From positions 87,937 through 151,936 of the forward strand of contig JANLZB010000006.1 of the NCBI GenBank assembly GCA_031366005.1: a stretch of DNA of 64,000 nt, given 5' to 3'. This stretch comes from JANLUX01 sp031366005. GTDB lineage: Bacteria > Bacteroidota > Bacteroidia > AKYH767-A > OLB10. A program made the position numbers and the translations under genes. Below, piece by piece: positions 1 through 8,758 of this stretch. Numbering within the stretch: position 1 is the first letter of the stretch; every line of letters starts with the position of its first letter. Under the pieces are notes generated by a model that worked only from the letters and a program-made list of their open reading frames with translations, ran no database searches and was not told the origin of the DNA.

Positions 1-991
1 TTACGAAGTTATATTCAGAGAGTGCGAAGCTGTGTTTGTATAGCACTTCATCATTGATCTTTATGGCATCCAGTACATCATCATGCTTAAATAATCCTCC
101 ATTGTAAGCAAACACATCATACCGTTTTCCCTTAAAGCCGGTGTTCAGGTATTCGAAGTATTTTTTAAACCGGTCATAAAGGGGAATCTGTACATCGCGG
201 TCCTGTAAGTCTTTCCAGTCAGCCAGTATTAACCGAACGGAGTTGGGAGGCAACAACAGCCGGTCTTCGGCAAAGAATAAAAACAGGAAACGGTCTAAGA
301 GTTTTTGTGATTTTTCGAAAAGCTCCAATGGCTGGTAAGCAGGATTGAGTGCGACTAAATTCTGGTGCAACTCTCGCTTAAATAAAGAATAGTCGCGATA
401 AAGCTTTTTAGTGATGTCATTTTCTTTACCAATGGACTCTTCCTTTATTTTTTTCGGAATTCCCTTGGCAATATTTTCATAAGCCAGGCAGAGAAAGAGT
501 ATTTCAAATTTCTTTTCGGTAAGGGCAAACAGGTTAAACTCTATGTGCTCAATTGCATTGTCAATATAAAAACGGAGCTTTTCAAAATTGGAGGTGATGA
601 TGTAAGTACACTCAGGCTGGTTGTTTTTATAGCCAAAGGCTTGCTCTTCTATTTTGCCGAGATCAACGGTGTTGGTTCCTTTCAGCTCAATAACTGCCTG
701 CACAATTTGATTGATGATGATTGCACCGTCAGCCTTTTTACTGTCTTTAATGTTTTTGTATTCAGTGGTAAGATTATAATCAGGTGTAGGGTTCTTGGTA
801 TAACCCAGCACGTTTACAAACAAGTCAATGAGAAATTCGCCCTGGTACTGTTCTTCTTTGCTTTGGCGTATATTTTCCTGTATGTCAGGATTAAGGAAAT
901 GTGATTTATAAACGTTCCATCGGGTGGCGATATCCGTTTTGTTTTGTGCCTGTAAATATTTTGTAACAACGGAAGATTGGAAAAGAAGCAT
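1..991 (-). CDS. Type IIG-like restriction-modification enzyme, N-terminal part (cut by window edge)
   Basis: I read this frame through from an ATG at 991 to the left edge, about 330 codons with no stop; the gene continues outside the window. Residues about 45-125 look like a PD-(D/E)xK nuclease domain: E51 in a GEFL segment, D88 in KKADGA, E102-L-K104 in VIELKG, and a Q117xxxY121 pair typical of restriction nucleases. A helical region follows, with an LFLFFAEDRLLLP-type segment as found just before the methyltransferase domain of Eco57I/type IIG enzymes. The methyltransferase (NPPY motif) would lie outside the window, so the single-chain cut-and-methylate assignment is inferred from family resemblance. 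The gene lies downstream of the large helicase on the same strand. Confidence 0.72.
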   Translation of the reverse strand, partial: MLLFQSSVVTKYLQAQNKTDIATRWNVYKSHFLNPDIQENIRQSKEEQYQGEFLIDLFVNVLGYTKNPTPDYNLTTEYKNIKDSKKADGAIIINQIVQAVIELKGTNTVDLGKIEEQAFGYKNNQPECTYIITSNFEKLRFYIDNAIEHIEFNLFALTEKKFEILFLCLAYENIAKGIPKKIKEESIGKENDITKKLYRDYSLFKRELHQNLVALNPAYQPLELFEKSQKLLDRFLFLFFAEDRLLLPPNSVRLILADWKDLQDRDVQIPLYDRFKKYFEYLNTGFKGKRYDVFAYNGGLFKHDDVLDAIKINDEVLYKHSFALSEYNFV

Positions 992-1319
992 ACGATTTAC
1001 AATTCTTAGAGCTGTTGAGGAGGAGCAAATGTAAGAATTGAATTACTTAAAAATTTTTAGGCTTTTATCTTCCACAAGCTTACCTACTTCATTAAAACCA
1101 AAATCAAAACCATTCATAAATCACGAGGGGTGTTAGTATTCAAAATTGTCCGAAAGATAAAATATTTTCCACCCTTGCAGGTGTTCCTTCCACCTGCAAG
1201 CAACAGCCTCGTGCTGGCAATGCGTCCACGTTTGTGTGCGAGGCTGCTATGGCACGAGATGCCCCACAATCATCTGTGTCCTCACACACATTGGCTGCCC
1301 TCCACGTCCGTCCACCAAA
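992..1319. other. Intergenic stretch with nested inverted repeats
   Basis: These 328 bases separate the helicase stop from the restriction gene start. The part nearest the restriction gene is AT-rich. Positions 1174-1258 are much richer in GC and contain a perfect 10-bp stem (1174-1183 with 1191-1200, 7-nt loop) and a second 8-bp arm pair (1204-1211 with 1239-1246). A third partial pairing (CTCGTGC at 1209-1215 with GCACGAG near 1252-1258) competes with the second. I see no gene here; a plus-strand reading frame that crosses it has no family resemblance. Confidence 0.6.
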
Positions 1320-4300
1320 TCATCCCTTCCGTTTCCACTCAAACCCTATTTTATCCAATAAAAGAATCCGGTTTTCAGCCAATATATTGTGTTTCCGGTT
1401 CTGTCTTTGAAGTGCAACCCATGCGGCAAGGGGTAGATCTGGTTTCCACTTGCTGGGAACGTTACAATGTCCCCACCTTTGTTTAAAGCGCTTCAGGCTA
1501 TTATACTTTTTCATCCAGGTCTGTTCCAGTAGTTCATTATTCGGCACCCAATTAAATCCTGTTTCATCCAATAAAGCAATCCGCTTATCTGTGAGAATTC
1601 CCTTTTTCCGGTTCTGTTTTTGATTTTGCATCCATACACCCAGTGCTGAATGCTGCCCCTTCTGAGAAATATTAGTATGCCCGAACTTTTCTTTAAAACG
1701 CTTTAAATCCTTCAGTTTTTGCATCCATACATCTTCCAACACCTCATCATTGCTCAACCAGTTATAACCGATTTTATCCAGCCTTCTAATCTGATCTTCC
1801 GGTATGGTTCCTGTATTTTTTCGTCCCCGCTGTTTATTAAGCCATTCAGAAAGTTTTTTGTTTTCCTTACCCGGAACGGTTAAATGACCATGATTCGAAT
1901 AAAAAGCGCAAGCCATTTCATAAAAGCGGTCCCAGGTTTCTCTCAGTTTGCCATCCCATATAAATCCGATTTTATTCAGCTTTTCTATTTGTTCAGCCGT
2001 AAGTTCATGGTCTTTATATCGCTTTCGTTGATCAGTGCTCCAGCTTCGCAATGGTATATAATCATTCTTAGTACCCGTTATGTAGGTAGTGCCAAATTTG
2101 TCTGCGTAGTCTGCCATCTTTTGATAAGATATATCCCATGCCTCATCAGTGGGAGCCCAGCTGATTCCGATCCTGTTAAGCAGCATTATTTTATCTTCCG
2201 TTTCAATGCCTTTTCTCTTATTAAATCGTTGTGTATTTACCCAGTTCCGCAATTTTTTATGTTTCCTGGTAAGTTTATTCCAGCCATGCTTTTCAACAAA
2301 CTCCTTAACCATCGCGTATTGGTCATGCCAATCCTGCTCTATCAGGTTCCAGACAAAACCCAATGCCTCAAATCGCTGTATGCGCTCAGGTGTTAATTTG
2401 CCTCTCCTGTATGCAGTGCGTACATGCCCGCACCAGTTTGCAAGAATTTTATACTCTTTTTTCTGGGGAACCCGGCAATGCCCATGTAGGTTCTTAAATT
2501 GCACCAATGCCGAAAATTGTTCTTCCCAGATTTTTTCAAGCGGGTCCCACTCAAAGCTTATGGCATTCAACCATGCGGTTTTTTCAGCAGATAATACCCC
2601 CTTCCTAAAATCCTGTCGCTGCTTCACCATCCAACTGGAAAGACTGGTATAGGATTCGAAGCTGCCAGTTAGGGCAACGTGTTTTTTTAATTGCTCATAT
2701 TTCTCTTTCCAAAAAGCATCAAATTGATCCCAAACAACACCCAGCTTTTCTAATTGTTCCACAAAGCCGCTGGGGAGTTTTCCCTTTCTGTAAGACATGC
2801 GTTGTGCCGTTAGCCACACCTTAAGCGCAGCATATTGTTTATGCCTGGCAGCCACATTTACATGCCCGTACTCTTTTTTAAAAGCAGCAAGCTGTTTAAG
2901 ATGTCGTTCACGCTTGTCCAGGGAGTCTTCTCCTGTTTTATAGTCTAATCCAATCCCGTCCAGCTTATGCTGTTGTTCAGTAGTAAGCATCCCTCTTTTA
3001 TACCGTCCTTTAAAATAACCCATACACAATCCCAGCGGTCCTTTTGAGGGTAATTTACAATGCCCCTGCTCCAGCCAGAATTTTCTTACTTCCTCAAACC
3101 GTCTTTCAAATAATACCTCCGGCTCCGGATTAGGGTCCCATTCAAATCCAATGCTGTCGAGCTTAAGCTTACGATCCCTATCTAATTTATTCTCCTTAAA
3201 AAGTTTTCGCTGCAAATTCATCCAGCTCACCAGTGTCTGGTTTTTCTTTGGAGATACCTTGCAATGCCCGTGTTTATTAATAAATACAGCAAGTTCATCA
3301 AAACGCTGTTGCCACCGTCCCTCAAAAAATAATTTGCGATCCCACTCAAACCCAATCGCATTCAGCTTATCAATACGCGATTGCATCAGTATTCCTAATT
3401 TATAGCAGTGGCGGTTGCGATGTACAAATACATTGAGGGCATCAAATTCCTGGTGAGTACGGTTAACAATGCAATGCCCGTATTTTAGGCGGAAGGCGCT
3501 TAAAAGTTCATATTTCTCTTCCCACCGGTCAATTTTAGCAAGTTCAAATTGTTCAAAATTCCATTCTACGCCAAGTTCATTCAACCGTTGGTAACGGTCA
3601 TCAGCTAATTTTCCATAATAGCATTTTTGCCGTTGCCTGCTAACCCATGAATAAAGAAAATTATCTCCTTTATAGGTGTGTGGTACTATGCAATGTCCGT
3701 TTTGCGCTTTAAATGCATTTAATTTCTCAAATGATTCTTCCCAGGTATCCAGCTTAAATTTTATCTCGCCAAAAACCTCAGTAATTTCCCTTACTTCATC
3801 TTTAACAGTAAAGGATGGGCATCGGTCGCTAAGGTTTTCATCAGCTCTTTGCATTAAATAATTCCTGCGCGCATCTTCAAGGTCATATATAAAATCCTGT
3901 GTGCGTATGGATTTAAAATTATTTACGAAATCAAAAATCACCGGCTCATGATTAAGCCCCACTTTAAGGCATCGTCCTATCTGCTGGTAAAATATATTAG
4001 GCGATTCGGTGGGGCGAAGCAATATCACACCATGCACATCTTTCACATGCACCCCTTCATTAAGCATATTAATCGAAAACAAAAGCTGGGTATAGCTGGT
4101 TGACGTATCAAATTTAAATTCCTGCAAGTGTTCATCACTTTTCGATTCACTTGCATGAACCCGGTATGTTTTCAATGGAAAATCACCGGTAGCCTCTTTA
4201 AACCATTTTTTTACCACAGGCTCCATTTCCACCAGGTGCTCTTCATTCCTGCAAAACACAATAAACTTTTTCATGCCTTTGGTCAGGTGTTTTTTTAACA

Positions 4301-5432
4301 CATGGGGTATTCCCCGGCTTTGTTCCCAGTCAAGGCTGAATGAATCCAGCTCAAGAAGCAGCTGTGTTTTTAACTCTTCACTCTTCCGGGAATTCTTAAT
4401 CCGGTCTTTAAGATTGCCTGCCTCTTCAGCCAGGGTATAAAGTGCGCACACATATTTAGGCATTGGTAGAATCTTGCGGACAATTGCTTGTGCAAGGCTT
4501 AAATTCTCCGCCACATTTCCCGCAAAAATTTCCTGGCTCATGTCACGGGCATTGTCCATATACCGTATAGGTGTTGCCGAAGTCCCGAATTTGAATGCCT
4601 CGGGATAAGCATTCAATATGTTTTCCACTCCCCGGCCCCATTCCTCGGCTCCGCAACGGTGATACTCATCCAGCACAATTATGCGGGGCTGTAGCGCTGC
4701 TATTTCGCTGCGCGATAAATTCATGCTGCGCGCGTAGGTCATAAATTCTATTCTGCCGGCATCCCAGCGTATGTGTTCTTTCACCTGCTCAATGATATAA
4801 AGCGAAGGTGCCATAACTAATCTTCTTTCACCCGTAAAATCCTGCATCAACTTCGCTATCAGAAAACTTTTGCCGGTTCCCGTTGCCTGTACCACTGCCA
4901 CTGTTTGGGTACTATCCATTAACCTGCACACCTTTTTATAAGTTTGCTTGTTATGTGCAAAAAGTTGTATGCGGGGCTGCTGAATCTTGTCAGGGTTGTA
5001 ATGCTCAATCAGCTCATCCACATAGCTCCAGTCCTGCATCAGCAAATTATACTGCTCTAATTTTTCAGCTTTGGCAGTAACGCCATTTACCGCAATAATC
5101 GCGAACTGCGAACATCCGTAAAGCGGTGAAAGATTATTTTCAAATTCAATTAATTCCTCTCTAGCCTCTTCATAAGCTAATTCCTCCTTATTCAATATAA
5201 GCTTCACCATTAACAAAATCACAGCAGGGTTTTTAGTATCCGCAAGCAGCAACGTATTGCGTTTTTGCGGTTCAGCAAAAGCAACTGCCCAGCCATTCCC
5301 TTTAAACAGCGCTGATAAATACGCTATAGCAATTTCACTGGTAGTGGTGTTCAACGCTTTTTTAGCCGCATCACCCCGCAAGGCAAGCAACCTGCTCACC
5401 TCTCCATTCACCTGCACTTCCTTAGTAATCAT
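1320..5432 (-). CDS. DEAD/DEAH-box helicase with twelve tandem helicase-associated (HA) repeats
   Basis: This is a superfamily 2 helicase, 1370 aa from the ATG at 5432; an upstream TTG at 5477 is possible but adds no conserved sequence. Walker A ATGTGKS is at about 183-189, the DEAH-type box reads DEYH at 255-258, SAT is at 285-287, and motif VI (QQIGRCLK) is at about 483-490. From about 564 to the C-terminus there are twelve repeats of about 67 aa, each beginning W/R-xx-(Y/F) and most carrying GHC or GH, then W-x-x-x-Q-R, K-G-x-L and L-x-x-I-G-(F/V)-x-W. This is the HA domain (Pfam Helicase_assoc), thought to bind nucleic acid. The first 150 aa resemble a degenerate restriction-nuclease fold with the catalytic residues not evident. 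It lies upstream of a type IIG-like gene, so a role in defence is inferred. Confidence 0.88.
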   Translation of the reverse strand: MITKEVQVNGEVSRLLALRGDAAKKALNTTTSEIAIAYLSALFKGNGWAVAFAEPQKRNTLLLADTKNPAVILLMVKLILNKEELAYEEAREELIEFENNLSPLYGCSQFAIIAVNGVTAKAEKLEQYNLLMQDWSYVDELIEHYNPDKIQQPRIQLFAHNKQTYKKVCRLMDSTQTVAVVQATGTGKSFLIAKLMQDFTGERRLVMAPSLYIIEQVKEHIRWDAGRIEFMTYARSMNLSRSEIAALQPRIIVLDEYHRCGAEEWGRGVENILNAYPEAFKFGTSATPIRYMDNARDMSQEIFAGNVAENLSLAQAIVRKILPMPKYVCALYTLAEEAGNLKDRIKNSRKSEELKTQLLLELDSFSLDWEQSRGIPHVLKKHLTKGMKKFIVFCRNEEHLVEMEPVVKKWFKEATGDFPLKTYRVHASESKSDEHLQEFKFDTSTSYTQLLFSINMLNEGVHVKDVHGVILLRPTESPNIFYQQIGRCLKVGLNHEPVIFDFVNNFKSIRTQDFIYDLEDARRNYLMQRADENLSDRCPSFTVKDEVREITEVFGEIKFKLDTWEESFEKLNAFKAQNGHCIVPHTYKGDNFLYSWVSRQRQKCYYGKLADDRYQRLNELGVEWNFEQFELAKIDRWEEKYELLSAFRLKYGHCIVNRTHQEFDALNVFVHRNRHCYKLGILMQSRIDKLNAIGFEWDRKLFFEGRWQQRFDELAVFINKHGHCKVSPKKNQTLVSWMNLQRKLFKENKLDRDRKLKLDSIGFEWDPNPEPEVLFERRFEEVRKFWLEQGHCKLPSKGPLGLCMGYFKGRYKRGMLTTEQQHKLDGIGLDYKTGEDSLDKRERHLKQLAAFKKEYGHVNVAARHKQYAALKVWLTAQRMSYRKGKLPSGFVEQLEKLGVVWDQFDAFWKEKYEQLKKHVALTGSFESYTSLSSWMVKQRQDFRKGVLSAEKTAWLNAISFEWDPLEKIWEEQFSALVQFKNLHGHCRVPQKKEYKILANWCGHVRTAYRRGKLTPERIQRFEALGFVWNLIEQDWHDQYAMVKEFVEKHGWNKLTRKHKKLRNWVNTQRFNKRKGIETEDKIMLLNRIGISWAPTDEAWDISYQKMADYADKFGTTYITGTKNDYIPLRSWSTDQRKRYKDHELTAEQIEKLNKIGFIWDGKLRETWDRFYEMACAFYSNHGHLTVPGKENKKLSEWLNKQRGRKNTGTIPEDQIRRLDKIGYNWLSNDEVLEDVWMQKLKDLKRFKEKFGHTNISQKGQHSALGVWMQNQKQNRKKGILTDKRIALLDETGFNWVPNNELLEQTWMKKYNSLKRFKQRWGHCNVPSKWKPDLPLAAWVALQRQNRKHNILAENRILLLDKIGFEWKRKG

Positions 5433-5477
5433 AAAAACGATATTTGGTATAAATATCGTCCATCTTCTGTAAGACAA

Positions 5478-5844
5478 TGCTTACTAAAACTGTTAAATTT
5501 CAACTGCTTACTGTCAACAAGTTCCACTCCTTATTTCAAGGAGGGGTGCCCGAAGGGCGGGGTGGTTAATTCCTTGTCCTGGCCTATTAGTTTATTTTAT
5601 TTAGTTTCGTTTAGCACATTTCCTGTGTGGTAGGTATATTTCCTTCCATACCAACCACCGCAACTTACACTTTGTTTTAACTTTCTCCGCGCCCTCTGCA
5701 TTAAAACCTTTTGTCCCGCCATCCTAAAATTAGTCTATGATAATATTTTTTTTCAAATCCCTGTAACCTTTATCTCCTTCCCTCAGTAAAAGCCATTATT
5801 AAATCTTTAAATTCATAACTCATAATTCAAAACTCAAAAAAGTC
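5478..5844. repeat. Intergenic region with a palindromic repeat at 5527-5558
   Basis: The 370 bases between the helicase and the first 306-aa gene contain a double hairpin: CTCCTT (5527-5532) with AAGGAG (5538-5543), then GCCC-GAA-GGGC (5548-5558), followed by a GGGGTGGTT tail. This type of palindrome is scattered in intergenic DNA of many Bacteroidota. The rest is AT-rich; at 5810-5827 there is AATTCATAACTCATAATT, which recurs exactly upstream of dnaE. No gene is visible. Confidence 0.6.
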
Positions 5845-6765
5845 ATGGACAAAAACATCTCTCGTTCAAACAACTGCAACATGCTCAACAGCACCAAAGC
5901 CTGTCTTACAGCCAACAATACTATAATAGCATCCATGCCCGGCTTAAATGCTGCTACCAACACTTATTATAGCATCCTCGAAGCAATTAACAGAAAATTA
6001 ATCATTATTAACAACACCACTATTGGTATAACACGCGATAAGCACAAAGCCAGAATCCTTATGCAGGTTGATGCGCTCAAACTTGCCGATCGCATCATGG
6101 GTTATGCAGGATCTGCCGGCAACAATACATTATCGCAGTCTATGTCTCAGTGCATCAGTAAAATTGAAAAAGCCAGCCAGTCAGTTGCAATTAGTCGTTG
6201 CAATGTTATAAAGCAGGCAGCCAATGATAACCTTGAGCATCTTACTGACTGGAAAATCTCTATCGAAGAGATAAATTCACTTAACACTTGCATAACTACC
6301 TTTTCTGAGCTCATCAACAAACAAACAAACCTCATGCATGCTATCTCCATAGCTAAAGTAGAAGCAGACCAATTAATAAATAAAGCAAAATCATTGCTTG
6401 TCTCCACCATTGATAAAGGAGTTAGGTCATTTATTGGCACCAACCCTACATTCATTGCCGAGTATAAAAAATCACGTAAAATAATGAACCTTGGCCATCG
6501 TCACACCCAATTCAAAGGCATTACCATCAGCAAAGAAACACAGCAGCATCTCAGCAACGTACAGATAGAATTTCGCAATCAGTCAGGCAGTTTCACAATA
6601 AAAACTGATCAAAACGGTAAATACCGCGAAGTCCTCTCCCCCGACATTTATGATATGATTGTAACACACCCGGATTTCCGTCCTTTCATCATAGAAGGAA
6701 TAAAAATCCTCCCAGGCGAAATCAAAGTCGAAAACATCGAAATGATTCCCATCAGTAACTCATAA
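5845..6765 (+). CDS. Uncharacterised 306-aa protein with carboxypeptidase-regulatory-like C-terminal domain (copy 1)
   Basis: I do not recognise the family. Residues 1-200 are predicted by eye to be mostly helical, with no signal peptide and no membrane segment. Residues about 190-225 carry a conserved block (KGVRS, PTF-AEYK, GHRHTQFKG at 217-225). Residues about 226-300 look like a CarboxypepD_reg/beta-sandwich domain (IKTDQNGKYRE, VTHPDF, GEIKVEN). The gene at 6962 is a paralogue of identical length, aligned along its whole length, with blocks GIT-DKH-AR and ADR-MGYA-AG-N also kept. Both are on the plus strand, about 196 bp apart. No function can be assigned; the absence of an export signal suggests a cytoplasmic protein. 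Confidence 0.75.
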   Translation: MDKNISRSNNCNMLNSTKACLTANNTIIASMPGLNAATNTYYSILEAINRKLIIINNTTIGITRDKHKARILMQVDALKLADRIMGYAGSAGNNTLSQSMSQCISKIEKASQSVAISRCNVIKQAANDNLEHLTDWKISIEEINSLNTCITTFSELINKQTNLMHAISIAKVEADQLINKAKSLLVSTIDKGVRSFIGTNPTFIAEYKKSRKIMNLGHRHTQFKGITISKETQQHLSNVQIEFRNQSGSFTIKTDQNGKYREVLSPDIYDMIVTHPDFRPFIIEGIKILPGEIKVENIEMIPISNS

Positions 6766-6795
6766 AATCCCAATTACTATATGTCCCACGGAGTA

Positions 6796-6834
6796 ATCTC
6801 CCCTCTCCTTGGGAGAGGGGCCGGGGGTGAGGCC
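6796..6834. repeat. Palindromic intergenic repeat (9-bp stem)
   Basis: CCCCTCTCC (6800-6808) pairs perfectly with GGAGAGGGG (6812-6820) across a 3-nt loop, followed by GGCC...GGCC (6819-6822 and 6831-6834). It is far richer in GC than its surroundings and lies between the two paralogous 306-aa genes. Hairpins of this kind are dispersed in many bacterial genomes. It has no following T-run, so I do not call it a terminator. Confidence 0.6.
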
Positions 6835-6961
6835 AAAACAGAAAACATCGAATATCCCACGCATGAGGACTGTAAGATTTCTCAAAAATTAATCTCCTTT
6901 TAAAATTCCACAACATAAAATTTACACCGTTCAAAAAATAATTTAATTAAAAACAAAAAAT

Positions 6962-7882
6962 ATGAATACTAGAAAAAACATTAAACGCAACAACAACAGG
7001 CGCATGATTATTTCAACTCAATCTTGCCTCACTCGCAACACGGCAGCAATAAGTACCATACAAGGTCTTGTTGATGCTAAAACTATCTATGATCAAATAG
7101 TAACTGATATTGATAGTAAAATGCTCATCGTTGAGTCCACCACCAAAGGCATTACCCAGGATAAGCATACCGCACGCTCCATAGTAGAACAAAACGCAAC
7201 CATTATCGCTGACCGTGCCATGGGCTATGCTAGCATGGCAGGTGATAATGATTTATACACCACTATGCATAACAATATAACAGGTATAAGTACTTCAAGT
7301 GATACCGATTGTATTTCACGTTGCAAAAAAATCAGCGATGATGCAAATACTATTATATTAAGTCTTGTTGATTGGAATGTTACTGCTGCTATGATAACTC
7401 GTTTTAATACATCTATCACTGCTTTCGAAACCCAGGTTATTAAGCAATCTGCCATGAGCCAATCCATTTCAGTAGCACTTGCCCAGGTTGATCAATTAAT
7501 AAAAGATGCTAAGCAACTATTAAAACGTACCATTGATAAGGGTGTTCGTTCCCTCTCTGCGTCATTTCCAACTTTTGCAGCAGAGTATAAAGAAGCACGC
7601 AAAACACTTGATCTTGGTCACCGTCACACACAATTCAAAGGTGCGGCTGTAAACAAAGCAACCAATCAGGAAATAATGAATGTGGACATCAAATTCATGA
7701 GTGCTGATGGAACATTTGAAATCAAAACAGATCAAAATGGTAAATACCGCGAACGTTTAAATCCTGAGGTTTATAATATCACCGTTACGCATCCTGATTT
7801 TGAACCTTACATTATCGATGGTGTTAAAATTCAGCCGGGTGAAATAAAGGTGGAAAATTTTGAAATGATACCAAAAGTATAA
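6962..7882 (+). CDS. Uncharacterised 306-aa protein with carboxypeptidase-regulatory-like C-terminal domain (copy 2)
   Basis: Tandem paralogue of the gene at 5845, the same length and collinear throughout. The helical N-terminal two thirds keep GITQDKHTAR, ADRAMGYASMAG and the VDQLI-DAK-LL helix, then KGVRS, PTFAAEYKEARK and LGHRHTQFKG. The C-terminal beta domain keeps IKTDQNGKYRE, VTHPDFEPYIIDGV and GEIKVENFEMIPK. No signal peptide or membrane segment is visible. A convincing terminator follows at 7907-7936. The duplication with retention of both copies suggests both are used, perhaps as partners or alternates, but no function is known to me. Confidence 0.75.
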   Translation: MNTRKNIKRNNNRRMIISTQSCLTRNTAAISTIQGLVDAKTIYDQIVTDIDSKMLIVESTTKGITQDKHTARSIVEQNATIIADRAMGYASMAGDNDLYTTMHNNITGISTSSDTDCISRCKKISDDANTIILSLVDWNVTAAMITRFNTSITAFETQVIKQSAMSQSISVALAQVDQLIKDAKQLLKRTIDKGVRSLSASFPTFAAEYKEARKTLDLGHRHTQFKGAAVNKATNQEIMNVDIKFMSADGTFEIKTDQNGKYRERLNPEVYNITVTHPDFEPYIIDGVKIQPGEIKVENFEMIPKV

Positions 7883-7906
7883 CGCTATCATCGCATATTT
7901 TGATTC

Positions 7907-7936
7907 AAACCCTGTCTCACCAAGGCAGGGTTTTTT
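7907..7936. terminator. Intrinsic terminator between convergent genes
   Basis: AAACCCTG (7907-7914) pairs with CAGGGTTT (7926-7933) across an 11-nt loop and runs into a T-tract at 7931-7936. It lies 25 bases after the second 306-aa gene and 15 bases before the msrA stop on the other strand. An A-run near 7907 is short, so termination is best supported for the plus strand. Confidence 0.7.
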
Positions 7937-7950
7937 CTTTCCTCACCATC

Positions 7951-8634
7951 TCAATGTGCTTTCAGTTTATCCTTAAAAACCTTTCTGAACTTATCCACCT
8001 TTGGTTGTATCACCATTGAACAATAGGGCTGGTTTGCATTGTTTTTAAAATATTCCTGGTGATACTTTTCTGCAGAATAAAACTTTATGAATGGAGCAAT
8101 CTCAGTCACAACCGGTTTATCCCATGCACCGGAAGCATCTAATTCCTTCTTGTATTTTTCTGCAAGTTTTTTTTGTTCCTCATTATGATAAAAAATTACT
8201 GAGCGGTATTGAGTTCCTACATCAGCACCTTGTCTGTTCATTGTTGTAGGATCATGAACAGTCCAGAAAACTTCGAGCAATTCATCAAAACTTATTTTAG
8301 ATGGATCATACACAATCTGCACCACTTCTGCATGTCCGGTAGCGCCTGAACAAACCTGTTCGTAGCTTGGGTTTTCTCTTTGTCCGCCAGCAAATCCTGA
8401 AGTAACAGAAATCACTCCTTCCAATTCCTGGTAAACGGCTTCAACACACCAGAAGCATCCTCCGCCAAATGTTGCTGTTTCAGTTCCTTGTTTCATTGTT
8501 TTATTCTTTACAGATTCAAATTTAATATTTTTCATTTTATCATTGGGACCATGATCCTTTTGTGCACAGGAAGAAAGTGATACACTTAATAAACCAGATA
8601 AAATGAAACAGGTAATTGAATTTTTGTTTTTCAT
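7951..8634 (-). CDS. msrA: Peptide-methionine (S)-S-oxide reductase MsrA, lipoprotein form
   Basis: Reduces methionine-S-sulfoxide in damaged proteins. The catalytic GCFWC motif is at 59-63 with the nucleophile C60, followed by the family blocks TGHAEVVQI..YDP and PTTMNRQGADVGTQYRS. Resolving-type cysteines are possible at C63 and near the C-terminus (QPYCS). Unlike cytoplasmic MsrA, this one begins with a hydrophobic signal and a lipobox ending in SSC23, so it is predicted to be anchored in the envelope and to repair exported proteins. Length 227 aa equals a usual MsrA plus this signal and linker. It converges on the upstream terminator and is separated from the receiver gene by about 120 bp. 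Confidence 0.95.
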   Translation of the reverse strand: MKNKNSITCFILSGLLSVSLSSCAQKDHGPNDKMKNIKFESVKNKTMKQGTETATFGGGCFWCVEAVYQELEGVISVTSGFAGGQRENPSYEQVCSGATGHAEVVQIVYDPSKISFDELLEVFWTVHDPTTMNRQGADVGTQYRSVIFYHNEEQKKLAEKYKKELDASGAWDKPVVTEIAPFIKFYSAEKYHQEYFKNNANQPYCSMVIQPKVDKFRKVFKDKLKAH

Positions 8635-8758
8635 TGATAGTATTTAATACCAAATACGTTTGCCTTGCGAAACCAGATTTAAATGCTTGTTACAGCTTTG
8701 TTAATTTTTCCGTCAAGCGGGAGAATACTTTGCTTATCGCAATGACGATCCTGTTTGG

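Noticed and set aside
1130..1486. A plus-strand reading frame of 118 codons across the helicase 3' end
   Set aside because: It overlaps the helicase C-terminus and the hairpin region, is rich in His, Pro and Ser as expected of an antisense frame, and has no family resemblance.
1320..3800. Regularly spaced similar DNA units, as in a CRISPR array or tandem repeat
   Set aside because: The period (about 200 bp) and variation follow the HA protein repeats; they are coding and diverged, without identical repeats.
5432..5477. Upstream TTG start for the helicase
   Set aside because: The extra 15 residues are hydrophobic and unlike the family start; the ATG at 5432 is simpler.
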